In this document: piece after piece, positions 16,011 through 25,007 of the stretch
Layout of the letters: each line of letters begins with the position of its first letter
How positions within the stretch are numbered: position 1 is the stretch's first letter
Made by a program: the position numbers and the translations under genes
Notes under the pieces: generated by a model
Told to the model about the DNA's origin: nothing
The model's input: only the letters and a program-made list of their open reading frames with translations
Databases searched by the model: none
NCBI GenBank assembly: GCA_027306595.1
Contig: DAHUZI010000126.1
Coordinates: 1-39,450, forward strand
Source: Candidatus Dormiibacterota bacterium
GTDB taxonomy: Bacteria; Chloroflexota; Dormibacteria; Aeolococcales; Bog-877
Length of the DNA: 39,450 nucleotides
Direction: 5' to 3'

Positions 16011-16961
16011 TCAGCCTGCGCGCCAGCAGGCGACGAGATGCCCGGGTGCCACCTCGATCACCGGCGGCACCTCTGCACACCGCTCGTACGCAACCGGGCA
16101 CCGCTCCCGGAAGCGGCACCCTCGGGGCGGGCCGAGCAAAGAGGGCGGTCGTCCCTGGATTCCGGCCAGCCGACTCTCGTCGAACCGGACACCCGTCTCG
16201 GGCAGCGACGCGATCAGCATCTTGGTGTACGGATGGCGAGGGGCGGCCACGATCGTATTAGCCGACGCCCGCTCTGCCATCATCCCCGCGTACATGATCA
16301 TGATCGTGTCCGCGATCTGGTAGAGGATGGAGAGATCGTGGGTGATCACGATCATGCTCTTGACGAAGCCCCGCGTGCGGAACTCCACCAGCATCTCGGC
16401 CACCGCCTTCTGGGTCGAGACGTCCAGAGCGGACGTGATCTCGTCGGCGATCAGCAGCGAGGGATTGAGCAGCGTCGACAGGACCATCACGGTCCGCTGC
16501 TTCATCCCTCCGGAGAGCTCGATCGGGTAGCGGTCCAGGATGTCGGAAGAGAGCTGGACCAGCTCCAGCCGCCTCACCATCTCCGGGAGCACGGCCCTGG
16601 GGTCGACGTGCCGGGACCGGAGCAGTTCGGTCGTGAGCTTGCCGATCTTGCGTGTGGGATTGAGGGCACTCATCGCATACTGGGGGATGAGCGACACGGA
16701 CCGGAACCGATAGGGCACCATCTTGTCGGGCACGCCGATGGGCAGCTCCTCACCGTCCAGCTCGACCGTTCCCGCCACGTACCTCATCCGACCGGTGAGG
16801 GCGATCAGACTGTTGCCGAGCGTCGACTTCCCGCAGCCAGACTCCCCCGCCAACCCCATGATCTCGCCGTCGGCGATACCGAAGCTGACCCCGTCCACCG
16901 CCTGAACATCCCCGCTCAGGGTGCGGTAGTGGACGTGGAGGTCGTCGACCAGAAGGCTCAC
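16011..16961 (-). CDS. ABC transporter ATPase, OppD/DppD type
   Basis: This is a 316-residue nucleotide-binding subunit with Walker A GESGCGKST (K45), Q-loop SLIPQYAMSALNP, signature LSGGMKQRTVMV, Walker B LLIADEITSALDVS and H-loop VITHDLSIL. The C-terminal HPYTKMLIASLPETG and the cysteine-bearing GCRFRERCPVAYERC are the oligo_HPY extension seen in OppD proteins. It forms a heterodimer with the neighbouring OppF-like ATPase. The 4-nt gaps on both sides indicate one operon. Confidence 0.92.
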   Translation of the reverse strand: MSLLVDDLHVHYRTLSGDVQAVDGVSFGIADGEIMGLAGESGCGKSTLGNSLIALTGRMRYVAGTVELDGEELPIGVPDKMVPYRFRSVSLIPQYAMSALNPTRKIGKLTTELLRSRHVDPRAVLPEMVRRLELVQLSSDILDRYPIELSGGMKQRTVMVLSTLLNPSLLIADEITSALDVSTQKAVAEMLVEFRTRGFVKSMIVITHDLSILYQIADTIMIMYAGMMAERASANTIVAAPRHPYTKMLIASLPETGVRFDESRLAGIQGRPPSLLGPPRGCRFRERCPVAYERCAEVPPVIEVAPGHLVACWRAG

Positions 16962-16965
16962 GGCG

Positions 16966-17928
16966 TCACATCGCCCGCAGCCGAGGGTTGAACACCTCGT
17001 CCAATCCCACGTTCATGACGTAGAGCCCTCCCACCACCCCCATGATCGCCACCCCCGGGGGGATGAACCACCACCACATCCCGAACTGGAGGGCGCTCCA
17101 CAGAACCGCCCTGTTCATCATCAGCCCCAGCGACCCGCCGGTGGTCGGGCCCAACCCGATGAAGTCGAGCGTGGCGGCGATCAGGATCGCGCCCCCGAAC
17201 AGCAGGATGAAGGTCATGAAGAGATACGAGGCCATGTTGGGGGCGATCTCGGTGAAGATGATCCGCCAGCTGCTGAGCCCGCTGAGCCGGGCGATGCCGA
17301 TGAACTCGCGGCCCCCGAGCGAGAAAGTCTGGGCGCGAATCGCCCGTGCCGCCCAGGGCCACGACGTCAGGCCAATGAACACCGCCTCCACCACCACCCC
17401 GCGCACCGTGAGGTACGCGGCGATGATGAGGAGAACCGCAAAGGTCGGAATCACCAGGAAGACGTTGGTGATCATATTGAGGATTTCGTCGATCCATCCA
17501 CCTCGATAGCCGCTCACGAACCCGACCACCATCCCCGCAGAAGCGGCGATGCCACCGCCGAGCAGTCCAACCACGAAGGTGTTCTGCAATCCATAGACGA
17601 ACTGCGAGAAGACGTCCTCGCCGAACGAGGTGGTGCCCAACCAGTGGGCTGCCGAAGGCGCCATCCGGACGTCCGGGCCGATGGTGTTGGGCGAGTAGCG
17701 GGCGAGGAACGGGCCCACCACGGCAATGACGACGAAAGCGAGGACGACCGAGAGGCCGATCACAAGCTTGCGGTTACGGACGGCGAAGTAGAGTACCTCC
17801 CGCCGGGTACTCATCGCCGGTCGCCGTGCCAACGCGGGCATCGGTCCCGCAGCTGCCGGGACCGGGCTTTCATCTGCGCTGGAGGCCGACACTCTGTCGG
17901 CAGGCGGGGTGACGCTGCTCACAAGCAC
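16966..17928 (-). CDS. ABC transporter permease, OppC/DppC type
   Basis: The protein has 320 residues with about six membrane helices. A polar Ser/Pro/Ala-rich N-terminal tail of about 45 residues precedes helix 1 (KLVIGLSVVLAFVVIAVVGP). The OppC N-terminal motif HWLGTTSFGEDVFSQFVYG is present, and the cytoplasmic coupling segment IARLSGLSSWRIIFTEIAPN is the EAA loop that docks on the ATPases. The start is GTG 17928, with MSTRREVL at about residue 39 as an alternative. It follows the OppB-like gene by 16 nt. Confidence 0.9.
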   Translation of the reverse strand: MLVSSVTPPADRVSASSADESPVPAAAGPMPALARRPAMSTRREVLYFAVRNRKLVIGLSVVLAFVVIAVVGPFLARYSPNTIGPDVRMAPSAAHWLGTTSFGEDVFSQFVYGLQNTFVVGLLGGGIAASAGMVVGFVSGYRGGWIDEILNMITNVFLVIPTFAVLLIIAAYLTVRGVVVEAVFIGLTSWPWAARAIRAQTFSLGGREFIGIARLSGLSSWRIIFTEIAPNMASYLFMTFILLFGGAILIAATLDFIGLGPTTGGSLGLMMNRAVLWSALQFGMWWWFIPPGVAIMGVVGGLYVMNVGLDEVFNPRLRAM

Positions 17929-17944
17929 CGCCCCCCGGCGCCGG

Positions 17945-18937
17945 TCATGTTCTGCCCCCCTGCATGCCTATGCGGGTCCTCGGGTCGACCAGCACATAGA
18001 CGACGTCGACTACGAAGTTGGCGATGAGGACGCCGATGATGATGAACAGGAAGATCCCTTGGAGGAGAAAGTAGTCGGAATTGAGGATGGCGTTGAACAC
18101 CAGAGAGCCGAGGCCTGGATATGCGAAGACGATCTCGGTGACCAGAGCCCCCGCGACGACCGCGCCGATCGCGAGCGCCAGGCCGGTGATCTGTGGCAGC
18201 ATGGCGTTACGGAATGCGTAGCGGCGGATCAATCGCTGGGGCGCGCCCAGCGCCTCCAGGTAGTGAGCGTAGTCCGCCTCCAGCTCATAGATGATGACGT
18301 TGCGCATGCCGATCGCCCAGCCACCGAACCCCACGAGGAACAGCGAAGCGAAGGGGAGGAACCAGTGCTGGAGCAGGGACTCGATGAAGGGCCAGGAGAA
18401 CGAGGGGGGCATGCCGAAGGTCGAGCCGCCCGCCAGCGGCAGGATCCGGAGCACCGAGCCGAACACCCAGGCGAGGAGCAGGGCCAGCCACATGTAGGGT
18501 GTGGCCGTGAGAAGGTAGCCGGCCGGCAGGACGGTGTTGTCAAGCACTTTCCGCCGGGCGGCCATGGCACCCACCTTATTACCGGCGTACCAGCCAAGCA
18601 GGATCGCTGGAACGAGAAGGCCCAACGTGTAGGGCAGCGCCTGGGCGATCACGCTGGACACCGGGCTCCCCACGACATAGATGCTCTGCCCGAGATTGCC
18701 GTGGATAAGCCCCGTCCAGAAGCTGAGGTACTGGTGCCAGATCGGCTGGTTGAGCCCATACACCTTCTCGTAGTAGGCGGTGACAGCCTGGGAGGCGCCC
18801 GGCGGCAGGGTCATTCGGGCGATCAGGCCCTGGATGGGGTTGCCGGGCATCAGCCTGGGAATGGCCCAGTCGATGGTGACGGCCACGAAGAAGGTCAGGC
18901 CGTAGGTGACGAGCTTTCTCGAGAAGTAGCTGCGCAC
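17945..18937 (-). CDS. ABC transporter permease, OppB/DppB type
   Basis: The protein has 330 residues with about six membrane helices. The N-terminal helix VTYGLTFFVAVTIDWAIPRL is followed by MPGNP and YGLNQPIWHQYLSFWTGLIH, characteristic of OppB-type subunits. The EAA loop is LEALGAPQRLIRRYAFRNAM, and GLGSLVFNAILNSDYFLLQG is near the C-terminus. It starts at GTG 18937. It pairs with the OppC-like protein to form the channel. A perfect hairpin lies between its start and the stop of the binding-protein gene. Confidence 0.92.
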   Translation of the reverse strand: MRSYFSRKLVTYGLTFFVAVTIDWAIPRLMPGNPIQGLIARMTLPPGASQAVTAYYEKVYGLNQPIWHQYLSFWTGLIHGNLGQSIYVVGSPVSSVIAQALPYTLGLLVPAILLGWYAGNKVGAMAARRKVLDNTVLPAGYLLTATPYMWLALLLAWVFGSVLRILPLAGGSTFGMPPSFSWPFIESLLQHWFLPFASLFLVGFGGWAIGMRNVIIYELEADYAHYLEALGAPQRLIRRYAFRNAMLPQITGLALAIGAVVAGALVTEIVFAYPGLGSLVFNAILNSDYFLLQGIFLFIIIGVLIANFVVDVVYVLVDPRTRIGMQGGRT

Positions 18938-18973
18938 GACATCTGCCCGGATGGGGTGGTTCGGAGCCAGGAA

Positions 18974-19006
18974 CCGCCCCCCTTCGGCTCCGCCGAAGGG
19001 GGGCGG
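18974..19006. promoter_or_regulatory. Perfect 15-bp intercistronic hairpin between binding-protein and permease genes
   Basis: CCGCCCCCCTTCGGC (18974-18988), a 3-nt loop TCC, and its exact complement (18992-19006) form a very stable stem-loop on the minus-strand transcript. No T-run follows, so it is not a classic intrinsic terminator. Comparable hairpins after binding-protein genes, as at malE-malF, protect the upstream mRNA from 3' decay and lower downstream expression. That gives excess binding protein over permease and is the likely role here. Confidence 0.7.
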
Positions 19007-19051
19007 TCGGAATCGCAGTCGGTTAGACCGGAGTGCACTGCCCCCGGCCGC

Positions 19052-20785
19052 TCAGCCCGCCTTCACCGGCTTGATCTTGGCGAGCATGTACACGGAGCCC
19101 ATGTTCGGATAGCCGCGCCAGAGCGTGGGGACGGTCTGGTAGGTGCTCGACGAGGGCCAGTTACTCCACGTCGTGGTGTTGTACTGCGCCCACATCCCGT
19201 TGTACCAAAGCGGGATCACCGGCATCTGCGACAGCTGGATCTGCTGCAGCTTGGCGATGGCGCTCTTCATGCCGGCAGTATCGGTAACCGGAGTGCGGTC
19301 CAGTTGCTGAACCAGGCTCCAGGCGGTCGGATTGTTGTAACGCCCGTAGTTGCGGTAGCTCTGAGTCTTGAGGATCGGAAGGCCGAACATCCACTGGTAG
19401 TAGGACCATGGGGTGTTGCTGATCTGCTGGTCATTGTTGATGACCAGATCGAAGTTGCCACTGTTCCGCTGCGCCACCAGCGAGTTGTAGGCGGGGAAGC
19501 TCGGGGTGATCTGGATTCCGGCCTTGGCCGCACCCTGAGCGAGTATCTGGATTCCCGCCATCCAGTCGCTCCATCCCTGGGGCACGATCAGCGAGAGATT
19601 GATGGGCTTGCCGGACTTGGTCTCGACCATTCCGTTTGAGCCGAACTTGTAGCCGGCCGACTTCAGCATCTGATTTGCCTTGCTGGGGTTGTAGCTGAAG
19701 CCGAGGCTCTTGACCAGCGTCTGGTCCACGTACTGCGACCAGGTCGGTAGCATACCCGTCGGATTCGAACCTTTGACTATGTAGTTGTAGTCGGAGCGCA
19801 CCACCGCGGGGATGTCCATCGCGAATGCGAGCGCGCGGCGGAACACGGGGTCGTTCAGTGGGGTCCGCTTGAGGTTCATGACCAGCCAGGCGGTGTTGGC
19901 CGAGAGCATGTACGGAGCCTTGGGGTAGTACGTGGTGATCGGATAGCCGCCGATTCCGCCCACCAGCGATGCGATGCCGGGGAGGAAGTTGTTGCTAAGG
20001 TCGAGCTGGTCTTGGAGAAGGAGGCTGAGTGCGACGTTGTTGCTCTGGTTGGCAACGTCCACGATGTACTTGGGGGCCATCTTGAGGTTGAGCGCCTTGA
20101 TGCCCCACCAGTTGGGATTGCGCTGCCATACCATCGTGGTCTGGTCATGAGCAAGGTATAGATAGGGGCCGCTCCCGATCGGGTTGGGATTGGTCCCGGT
20201 GATGATGTCGGTGAGCGACCGGCTCTGCCAGATGTGCTTGGGCAGAATCGGGTAAGTGTAGAGGAAGTTGGCCCACTCCTGATAGTTGGGCGTCGACTTG
20301 AAGGCCAGGGAGACGGTCGTGGTGTTGACCTCGGTGACGCTCTTGAGGTAGGTCCAGATGTTGTGGTAGGGAACAGCGGTGTACTGGCCGAGGTCGATCG
20401 TGTAGACGACATCAGCGGCGGTCAGCGGCTGGCCGTCGCTCCAGGCCAGTCCCGGCCGCAGGGTCAGGGTGTAGACGGTGGAACTGGTGAACGAGCCGCT
20501 CTTGGCGAGCCAGGGTGTGAACTGGTTGTTCAGAGGGTTGTAGAGGAAGAGCGTCTCGTAGAGGAGCCCGATCGTTCCGGTCGCGTAATTGCCGGTCACC
20601 ATCGGATTCCAGTTCGAGGGCGGACCGTACTGGGTTCCGCTCGTGTACAAGGTCTGGCTGCGGGGGTAGTTCGCCGCCAGCGGAGTCTGCTGAGCACTGG
20701 CGCCGCCAGTGCTCAGCAGCGCCACAGCGGCGACGGCCACGGCGCCGACGCCGGCCCACCCGCGCCGCCGCTTGAATATTGACAT
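19052..20785 (-). CDS. ABC transporter substrate-binding protein, Opp/Dpp type, probably for beta-glucosides
   Basis: The protein is 577 residues from ATG 20785 (MSIFKRRRGWAGVGAVAVAA), which gives a Lys/Arg-rich signal peptide ending near GGASA. GGAGG lies 10 nt upstream. ATG 20794 is too close to it, and the track start at 20842 would precede the signal. The mature part has the SBP_bac_5 pattern (LRPGLAWSDGQPLTAADVVY) and many aromatic residues (W, Y) suited to sugar stacking. It heads a run of two permeases, two ATPases, GH1 and GH94. Opp-like binding proteins for cellobiose and other beta-glucosides are known, and the downstream enzymes make that the best reading over peptides. Confidence 0.9.
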   Translation of the reverse strand: MSIFKRRRGWAGVGAVAVAAVALLSTGGASAQQTPLAANYPRSQTLYTSGTQYGPPSNWNPMVTGNYATGTIGLLYETLFLYNPLNNQFTPWLAKSGSFTSSTVYTLTLRPGLAWSDGQPLTAADVVYTIDLGQYTAVPYHNIWTYLKSVTEVNTTTVSLAFKSTPNYQEWANFLYTYPILPKHIWQSRSLTDIITGTNPNPIGSGPYLYLAHDQTTMVWQRNPNWWGIKALNLKMAPKYIVDVANQSNNVALSLLLQDQLDLSNNFLPGIASLVGGIGGYPITTYYPKAPYMLSANTAWLVMNLKRTPLNDPVFRRALAFAMDIPAVVRSDYNYIVKGSNPTGMLPTWSQYVDQTLVKSLGFSYNPSKANQMLKSAGYKFGSNGMVETKSGKPINLSLIVPQGWSDWMAGIQILAQGAAKAGIQITPSFPAYNSLVAQRNSGNFDLVINNDQQISNTPWSYYQWMFGLPILKTQSYRNYGRYNNPTAWSLVQQLDRTPVTDTAGMKSAIAKLQQIQLSQMPVIPLWYNGMWAQYNTTTWSNWPSSSTYQTVPTLWRGYPNMGSVYMLAKIKPVKAG

Positions 20786-20881
20786 AGCCCTCATTCCTCC
20801 TGTCCTACAGGCCGATTGGACGAACGGCTGTCGACGGAGCATGCCCTCAAGTTGCCGGCACGACGAACCGGCCGAAGGCGC

Positions 20882-22985
20882 TCACCCATCGAGCCTCGCA
20901 CCGCGGCCGGGTACGCGCTCCGTTGGAATCACGCGCTGTGGCCCCCGTGGGAGCCGCCGTCTGATCTCGCCGCGCACCGAACGCCCGTCGGGTGTCACCT
21001 TGCCGCCCTTCGCGGAGTCGCCCGGGGGCGGCGGGGGCAGCCTGCGGCCTCCCCGGGCACGGGGACCCGCCTCGGTGACGCGGTCGAACAGCCCGACCGC
21101 GTGCGGGTGGAGCGCCACAACGAGCTGGCTTGCGGTCACGGGCTGATCGGACCGCACTCGAAGGCCGCGACCCGGGCCGAGGTGACGTGCCGTCTCAACG
21201 GTCTCTCCTGAGCCATTGACCAGGATGTCCAGCTCTCCGTCAGCGCAGCGGATCCGACCCGCCAGCCCCCGCGGGTCGTCGGCCCTGACGGGCCGCTCCA
21301 CCCCGGCCAGCTCGGCGAGTGCCCACAGAGCCGCCAGGTGTCCTCAGGGTTGACGTCCGGAGACTGGGGGGCCAGGTGCTCGAGGGGGTAGGTGGACAGC
21401 ACCACGGTGCCCATCCCCACCCGGTGGCGGAGAAGGACGGGCCGGCCCTGCTGGTCCACCGCGACCACCTCGGCGCCTGCTAGATCGACCGGCAGGTAGG
21501 CACGCGCGTGCTCGTTTCCGGCGACCCAGAGGCGTAGTTGGGTGCCCCGGCGCAGCGACCCGAGGGCCCTGCGGAAGTCGAGCACGACCTCGTCGACCTC
21601 GATGCGGTTGACAAGCCCGTAGCGAAGGCGATGGTGGACGTGGAACAGCGTGCGGTACCAATCCAACCGCGGCCCTCGGTGGTGGGCCGCGCCCCCGGAG
21701 AAGTACGAGGCGTAGACTGCGGCCCCATCCACGGCGAGGGTTCGCAGCTGGTCGGCGGCGGGAGCGGTCACCAGCTGCGCCGACGGGAAGAGGGCGAGTC
21801 GGTGGCCTCCACTGAGGCCGTCGCGCTCGCGGGCGAGCACCGGCGCGAGATCCGCCTTCCGCGCGGCGTTGTACGACTGGAAGAGGTTCGCGCGAATCTC
21901 GGCGCGGAGCGAGTCGGGCACGAAGGGGAGTACGGACTCGAAGTGTTCGGGCACCGCGATGGCCGCGGCGTAGCGCGCCGGCTCCCACCCCCGGCCATAG
22001 AGCTCGCGCGCGACGGCCGCACACCGACCCAGCTCCCGCAGCTGGGGTTTGGCACGGCCGGAGGCATCGGTGCGGCCGAAGTGCGTCTCGAAGGGATGGT
22101 GGCGGTAGGGTTCCTCGGACTGCAGGCCGTCGAAGTCGGTGTTGGTCCACGCGATCCACCCGCGCGCGCCCGCGAAGAAGGTTGTGTACAACACTCGCGG
22201 TAGTAAGCGGCGATGGCTGCGGCGGCGGCGGCCCCATCGGAGCTCGCCCCGAACTCTTCGGGCACGACCGGACGGTCGAACCCGCCAACGAGCTCCCGGG
22301 TGAAGGCGGCCGCCAGCGCTTGCCGCACCTCGTCATCGCTGGTCGGGTGGACGTGAGGTCCGAGCAAGTCCACCAGCGGGGCGAGCGAACGCAACGTGTA
22401 GCCGCAGTCTTGCCCGGTCACTTCGATGCCCCAGGCTCCGTCCCCGGCCGACACCGGCTTGGTGGACCCAGCCGCCCGCACGGCCTGAACGAGGAGCGCG
22501 GCCCAGGCGGCAACCACATCCACCTCGGCCTCCCCAGCATAGAGAGGCATCTGGTTCGACAGCAGGCAGCCCACAACGGCGGGGTGACGATCGAGGCGTT
22601 GGACCATCGCGCTGACGAACCAGGCCTGCTGGGCGACCATCCAGACCTCCCGGTAGAGGTCGCGCCCCCCTCGCCACCGTGGGTTCCAGCTCTCCCCCGA
22701 CGTGTGCCCGACAATGAAGGTCGGGACCGTCCCCAACCGCGGCTCCGCCTGGACGTCGAGGAAGTCACTGAAGCGATAAAGTCGGTGGGGGTCGAGCGCG
22801 CGCGCCTCGGGAACGAACTCGGGCCAGAAGCAGAACGAGCGGGTGACAGTCAGTCCGTGCGCGGCCCGCGGTGCCAGCTCGGAGCGGACGAGGGCGGGAT
22901 CGCAGCGCGACCAGATCCGAAGCCCCCCGCTCCGCGACCAGAAATTGGCCCCGACCCAGACCCCAAGGGGATTGGCCTGCGCCAT
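20882..22985 (-). pseudogene. Clan-A-like glycoside hydrolase with two frameshifts and an altered acid/base motif
   Basis: Three overlapping minus-strand frames join into one protein of about 700 residues. Frame 1 (from 22985) carries NPLGVWVGANFWSRSGGLRI, a TIM-barrel region and VVPEEFGASSD, the probable nucleophile strand. Near 22194 one base is missing, and the protein continues as LYTTFFAGARGWIAWTNTD through LGSLRRGTQLRLWVAGNEHA. Near 21320-21335 a second base is missing, and GVERPVRADDPRGLAGRI continues in the third frame to 20882. The layout resembles GH5/GH42-like enzymes with a C-terminal trimerisation-like and beta domain. At the acid/base position it reads LSNQMPLY where relatives usually have SNE, a Glu-to-Gln change by one base. 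Decay seems likely. Indel errors in assembly could explain the frameshifts but not the Gln. Confidence 0.72.
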
Positions 22986-23077
22986 CCGTGCGCCCCCGCG
23001 TCGGCGACTGACCGGGCTGGTTCGGTCCCCCCAACCCGCCGCGGGGTTGGCACCGCCCCGACCCAGGCGACGGCGCC

Positions 23078-23106
23078 AGTCTGGAACTTTATCGGTTCAG
23101 TGTCAA
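23078..23106 (-). promoter_or_regulatory. Candidate promoter with LacI-type operator before the glycosidase gene
   Basis: On the minus strand TTGACA (23106-23101) is followed after 17 nt by CAGACT (23083-23078). The spacer contains TGAACCGATAAAGTTC, an imperfect dyad (GAAC-N7-GTTC) whose left half TGAACCG is shared with the site before the LacI gene. It lies between the LacI stop and the glycosidase start, where a repressor would block RNA polymerase. The -35 matches the consensus perfectly, while the -10 is weak. Confidence 0.42.
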
Positions 23107-23237
23107 GCCTCGAGAGCCCCGGGAGACGGGGGTCCCTTCAGGTACCACCGATGGCCGGCCCTCACTCTCGGGGACCGCAACCGGTCGGCTGGCAGCGGGG
23201 GCGGCGGTCGGGTTCCGGCCGGGACGAGGGATGCGGG

Positions 23238-24287
23238 TCACGCGGCGGCGGGGGGACCGGTCGTGCCCCGCGGGGTCATCCGGCCTCGGGGCTGGCCCCG
23301 GCGGACCACCGGCCCACCGTCGACGAGGGTGAGGAGGGCACGGGCGGCGTCCGCGCCGTGGGCGGTGATGTCGCGGCTGACCGCGGACAGCGGAGGGTGG
23401 ACCACCTTGCAGAGCAGGGAATCGTCCCAGGCGACGAGTGAGACCGCCCCCGGCACCGACAGTCCCATCTCGTGCGCAACGCTGAGCCCGGCCACGGCCA
23501 AGACGTCGTTGTCGTAGACGATCGCGGTCGGCGGCTGCGGCCGGGTGAGGAGGTCGCGGGTCGCCTGGGCGCCGTTCTCGGGCGTGTAGTCGGTGGAGAG
23601 CAGGGTAGGGGGCAGCCCCAGCTCCGCCATGGTCCGCTGGTAGGCGACGGTGCGGACCTCGGTGTGGAGGAGGCCGGGCACGCCGCCGACGCGGGCGATC
23701 CATCGGTGCCCCAGTCGGGCAAGGTAGCGGACCGCGTCGACCACCGCCCCGTCGTCGTCGCTCCAGACCGCCGAGAGGCCACCCGTCCCCTCGGGTCCGC
23801 CGACCACCACCGCCGGAAGCCCGAGCCGCTCCACCTGGTCCACCCGCGGATCGTCCACCCGCAGGTCGACGAGGATCACGCCGTCCACCCGTCGCTCCGC
23901 CCACCACCGCCGGTAGATGGCCAGCTCCTGCTCGATGTCGACGACGACCTGGAGCAGCAGGCCGATCCCCGCGGACGCGACCTCGGCCTCGATGCCGGCG
24001 ATCAGTTCCATGAAGAACGTCTCGAAGGCCAGGGTCTGCGCCGGCCGGGCCAGGACGAGCCCACAGACGCCGACCCGAGCCTGGGTGAGCGCGCGCGCGG
24101 CGCTGTGCGGGTACCAGCCAAGCTCCTCGGCCAGATCGAGGATGCGCCGCCGGGTATCGGCCGACACGCCGGGCCGGTTGTTGAGGGCGTAGGAGACGGC
24201 ACCCTTCGAGACCCCCGCCCGGTGGGCGATGTCGGCGATGGTTACCCGGCCCCCGCCGCGAGCCGGCTCAGCCACCTGATCCCCCAT
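23238..24287 (-). CDS. LacI-family transcriptional repressor
   Basis: The protein has 349 residues. The DNA-binding headpiece is typical (TIADIAHRAGVSKGAVSYAL, then NNRPGVSADTRRRI and LGWYPHSAARAL, which contains the hinge). A periplasmic-binding-protein-like sugar-sensing domain follows, with DGVILVDLRVDDP, YDNDVLAVAGLSVAHEMGL and VAWDDSLLCKVVHPPLSAV, as in the family. ATG 24287 is chosen because the track start is a TTG at 24329 that lies upstream of a likely -10. The gene sits immediately before the glycosidase and beta-glucoside transport operon in the same direction, so it is the likely local repressor, relieved by a cellobiose-type sugar. Confidence 0.92.
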   Translation of the reverse strand: MGDQVAEPARGGGRVTIADIAHRAGVSKGAVSYALNNRPGVSADTRRRILDLAEELGWYPHSAARALTQARVGVCGLVLARPAQTLAFETFFMELIAGIEAEVASAGIGLLLQVVVDIEQELAIYRRWWAERRVDGVILVDLRVDDPRVDQVERLGLPAVVVGGPEGTGGLSAVWSDDDGAVVDAVRYLARLGHRWIARVGGVPGLLHTEVRTVAYQRTMAELGLPPTLLSTDYTPENGAQATRDLLTRPQPPTAIVYDNDVLAVAGLSVAHEMGLSVPGAVSLVAWDDSLLCKVVHPPLSAVSRDITAHGADAARALLTLVDGGPVVRRGQPRGRMTPRGTTGPPAAA

Positions 24288-24319
24288 CCGTCGTCGGGAC
24301 GGCCCAGCCCACGCCGGCC

Positions 24320-24359
24320 ACGGTATCAAGGCCGCGCCGTGTCGGTGTGAACCGCTTCA
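24320..24359 (-). promoter_or_regulatory. Candidate LacI-gene promoter with autoregulatory operator
   Basis: On the minus strand TTCACA (24350-24345), a 19-nt spacer and TACCGT (24325-24320) form a plausible promoter 33 nt before ATG 24287. TGAACCGCTTCA (24348-24359 on plus) is a 12-bp palindrome with one mismatched pair around a central CG, the classic shape of LacI-family operators, and it overlaps the -35. It also overlaps the 3' end of the ogt gene by a few bases. Confidence 0.45.
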
Positions 24360-25007
24360 GTCTCGATGGGGATCTCGGGCCACCGGGTCACCCCGCCGGC
24401 GGCCGGCCCCCTCGAGATCGAGGAGGAATCGCTTACGGTCGAGGCCGCCGGCGTAGCCGCCCAGCCCGCCCCCGGTCCGGACGACCCGATGGCACGGGAT
24501 CACGATGGCGATCGGGTTGCCGGCCAGGGCATTGCCCGCCGCCCGCGCCGCGCCCCCGGCCCCGGCGGCCGCCGCCACCGCGGCGTAGGTTCGCACCTGC
24601 CCGTAGGCGATCGCCGCCGTGCTCCCCAGCACCCGGGCGGCGAAGCCGCGGATGAGCTGCCAGTCGCAGGGCAGGTCGAACCGCTGGCGGCGGCCGCGGG
24701 CGTAGGCGTCGAGCTGGCGGCGAACCTCGGCGAGCTGGGTGGGGATCTCCATGAGGTTGGGCGAGAGCTGACCGGCCAGCTCGGCCAGGATCGGCTCCAC
24801 TCCGGCGTCCACGTAGGCGAGGCGGACGAGCCCGGCCCGGGTTCGGGCCGCGAGCAGCCGGCCCACGGGGGTTTCGAAGCTCTGGTAGGCGACCTCCACC
24901 GCTCCGGACGCCTCCGCTGCTTGCCGCCAGCGGGCGTCGAGGCCGGGCGGAACACGGCGGGGCAGCCGGCGGACCGCAGCCGCGAGGTCCTGGGGGTCTC
25001 GGTTCAT
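24357..25007 (-). CDS. ogt: Methylated-DNA-protein cysteine methyltransferase (Ogt type)
   Basis: The protein is 216 residues from ATG 25007. Residues 40-105 form the N-terminal ribonuclease-like domain (VEVAYQSFETPVGRLLAART), and the DNA-binding and active-site domain follows. The methyl-acceptor C172 lies in AIVIPCHRVV, preceded by the helix-turn-helix with its arginine finger (IAYGQVRTYAAVA), and GGYAGGLDRKRFLLDLE closes the domain. It removes alkyl groups from O6-alkylguanine in one suicidal turnover. An N-terminal extension of about 37 residues (LAAAVRRLPRRVPPGLD) is not standard. The ATG overlaps the TGA of the sigma-factor gene by 4 nt, so both are made together. Confidence 0.93.
   Translation of the reverse strand: MNRDPQDLAAAVRRLPRRVPPGLDARWRQAAEASGAVEVAYQSFETPVGRLLAARTRAGLVRLAYVDAGVEPILAELAGQLSPNLMEIPTQLAEVRRQLDAYARGRRQRFDLPCDWQLIRGFAARVLGSTAAIAYGQVRTYAAVAAAAGAGGAARAAGNALAGNPIAIVIPCHRVVRTGGGLGGYAGGLDRKRFLLDLEGAGRRRGDPVARDPHRD

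Noticed and set aside
18974-19006. Reading the hairpin as an intrinsic terminator
   Set aside because: No T-run follows on the minus strand, and the downstream permease genes have no obvious own promoter.
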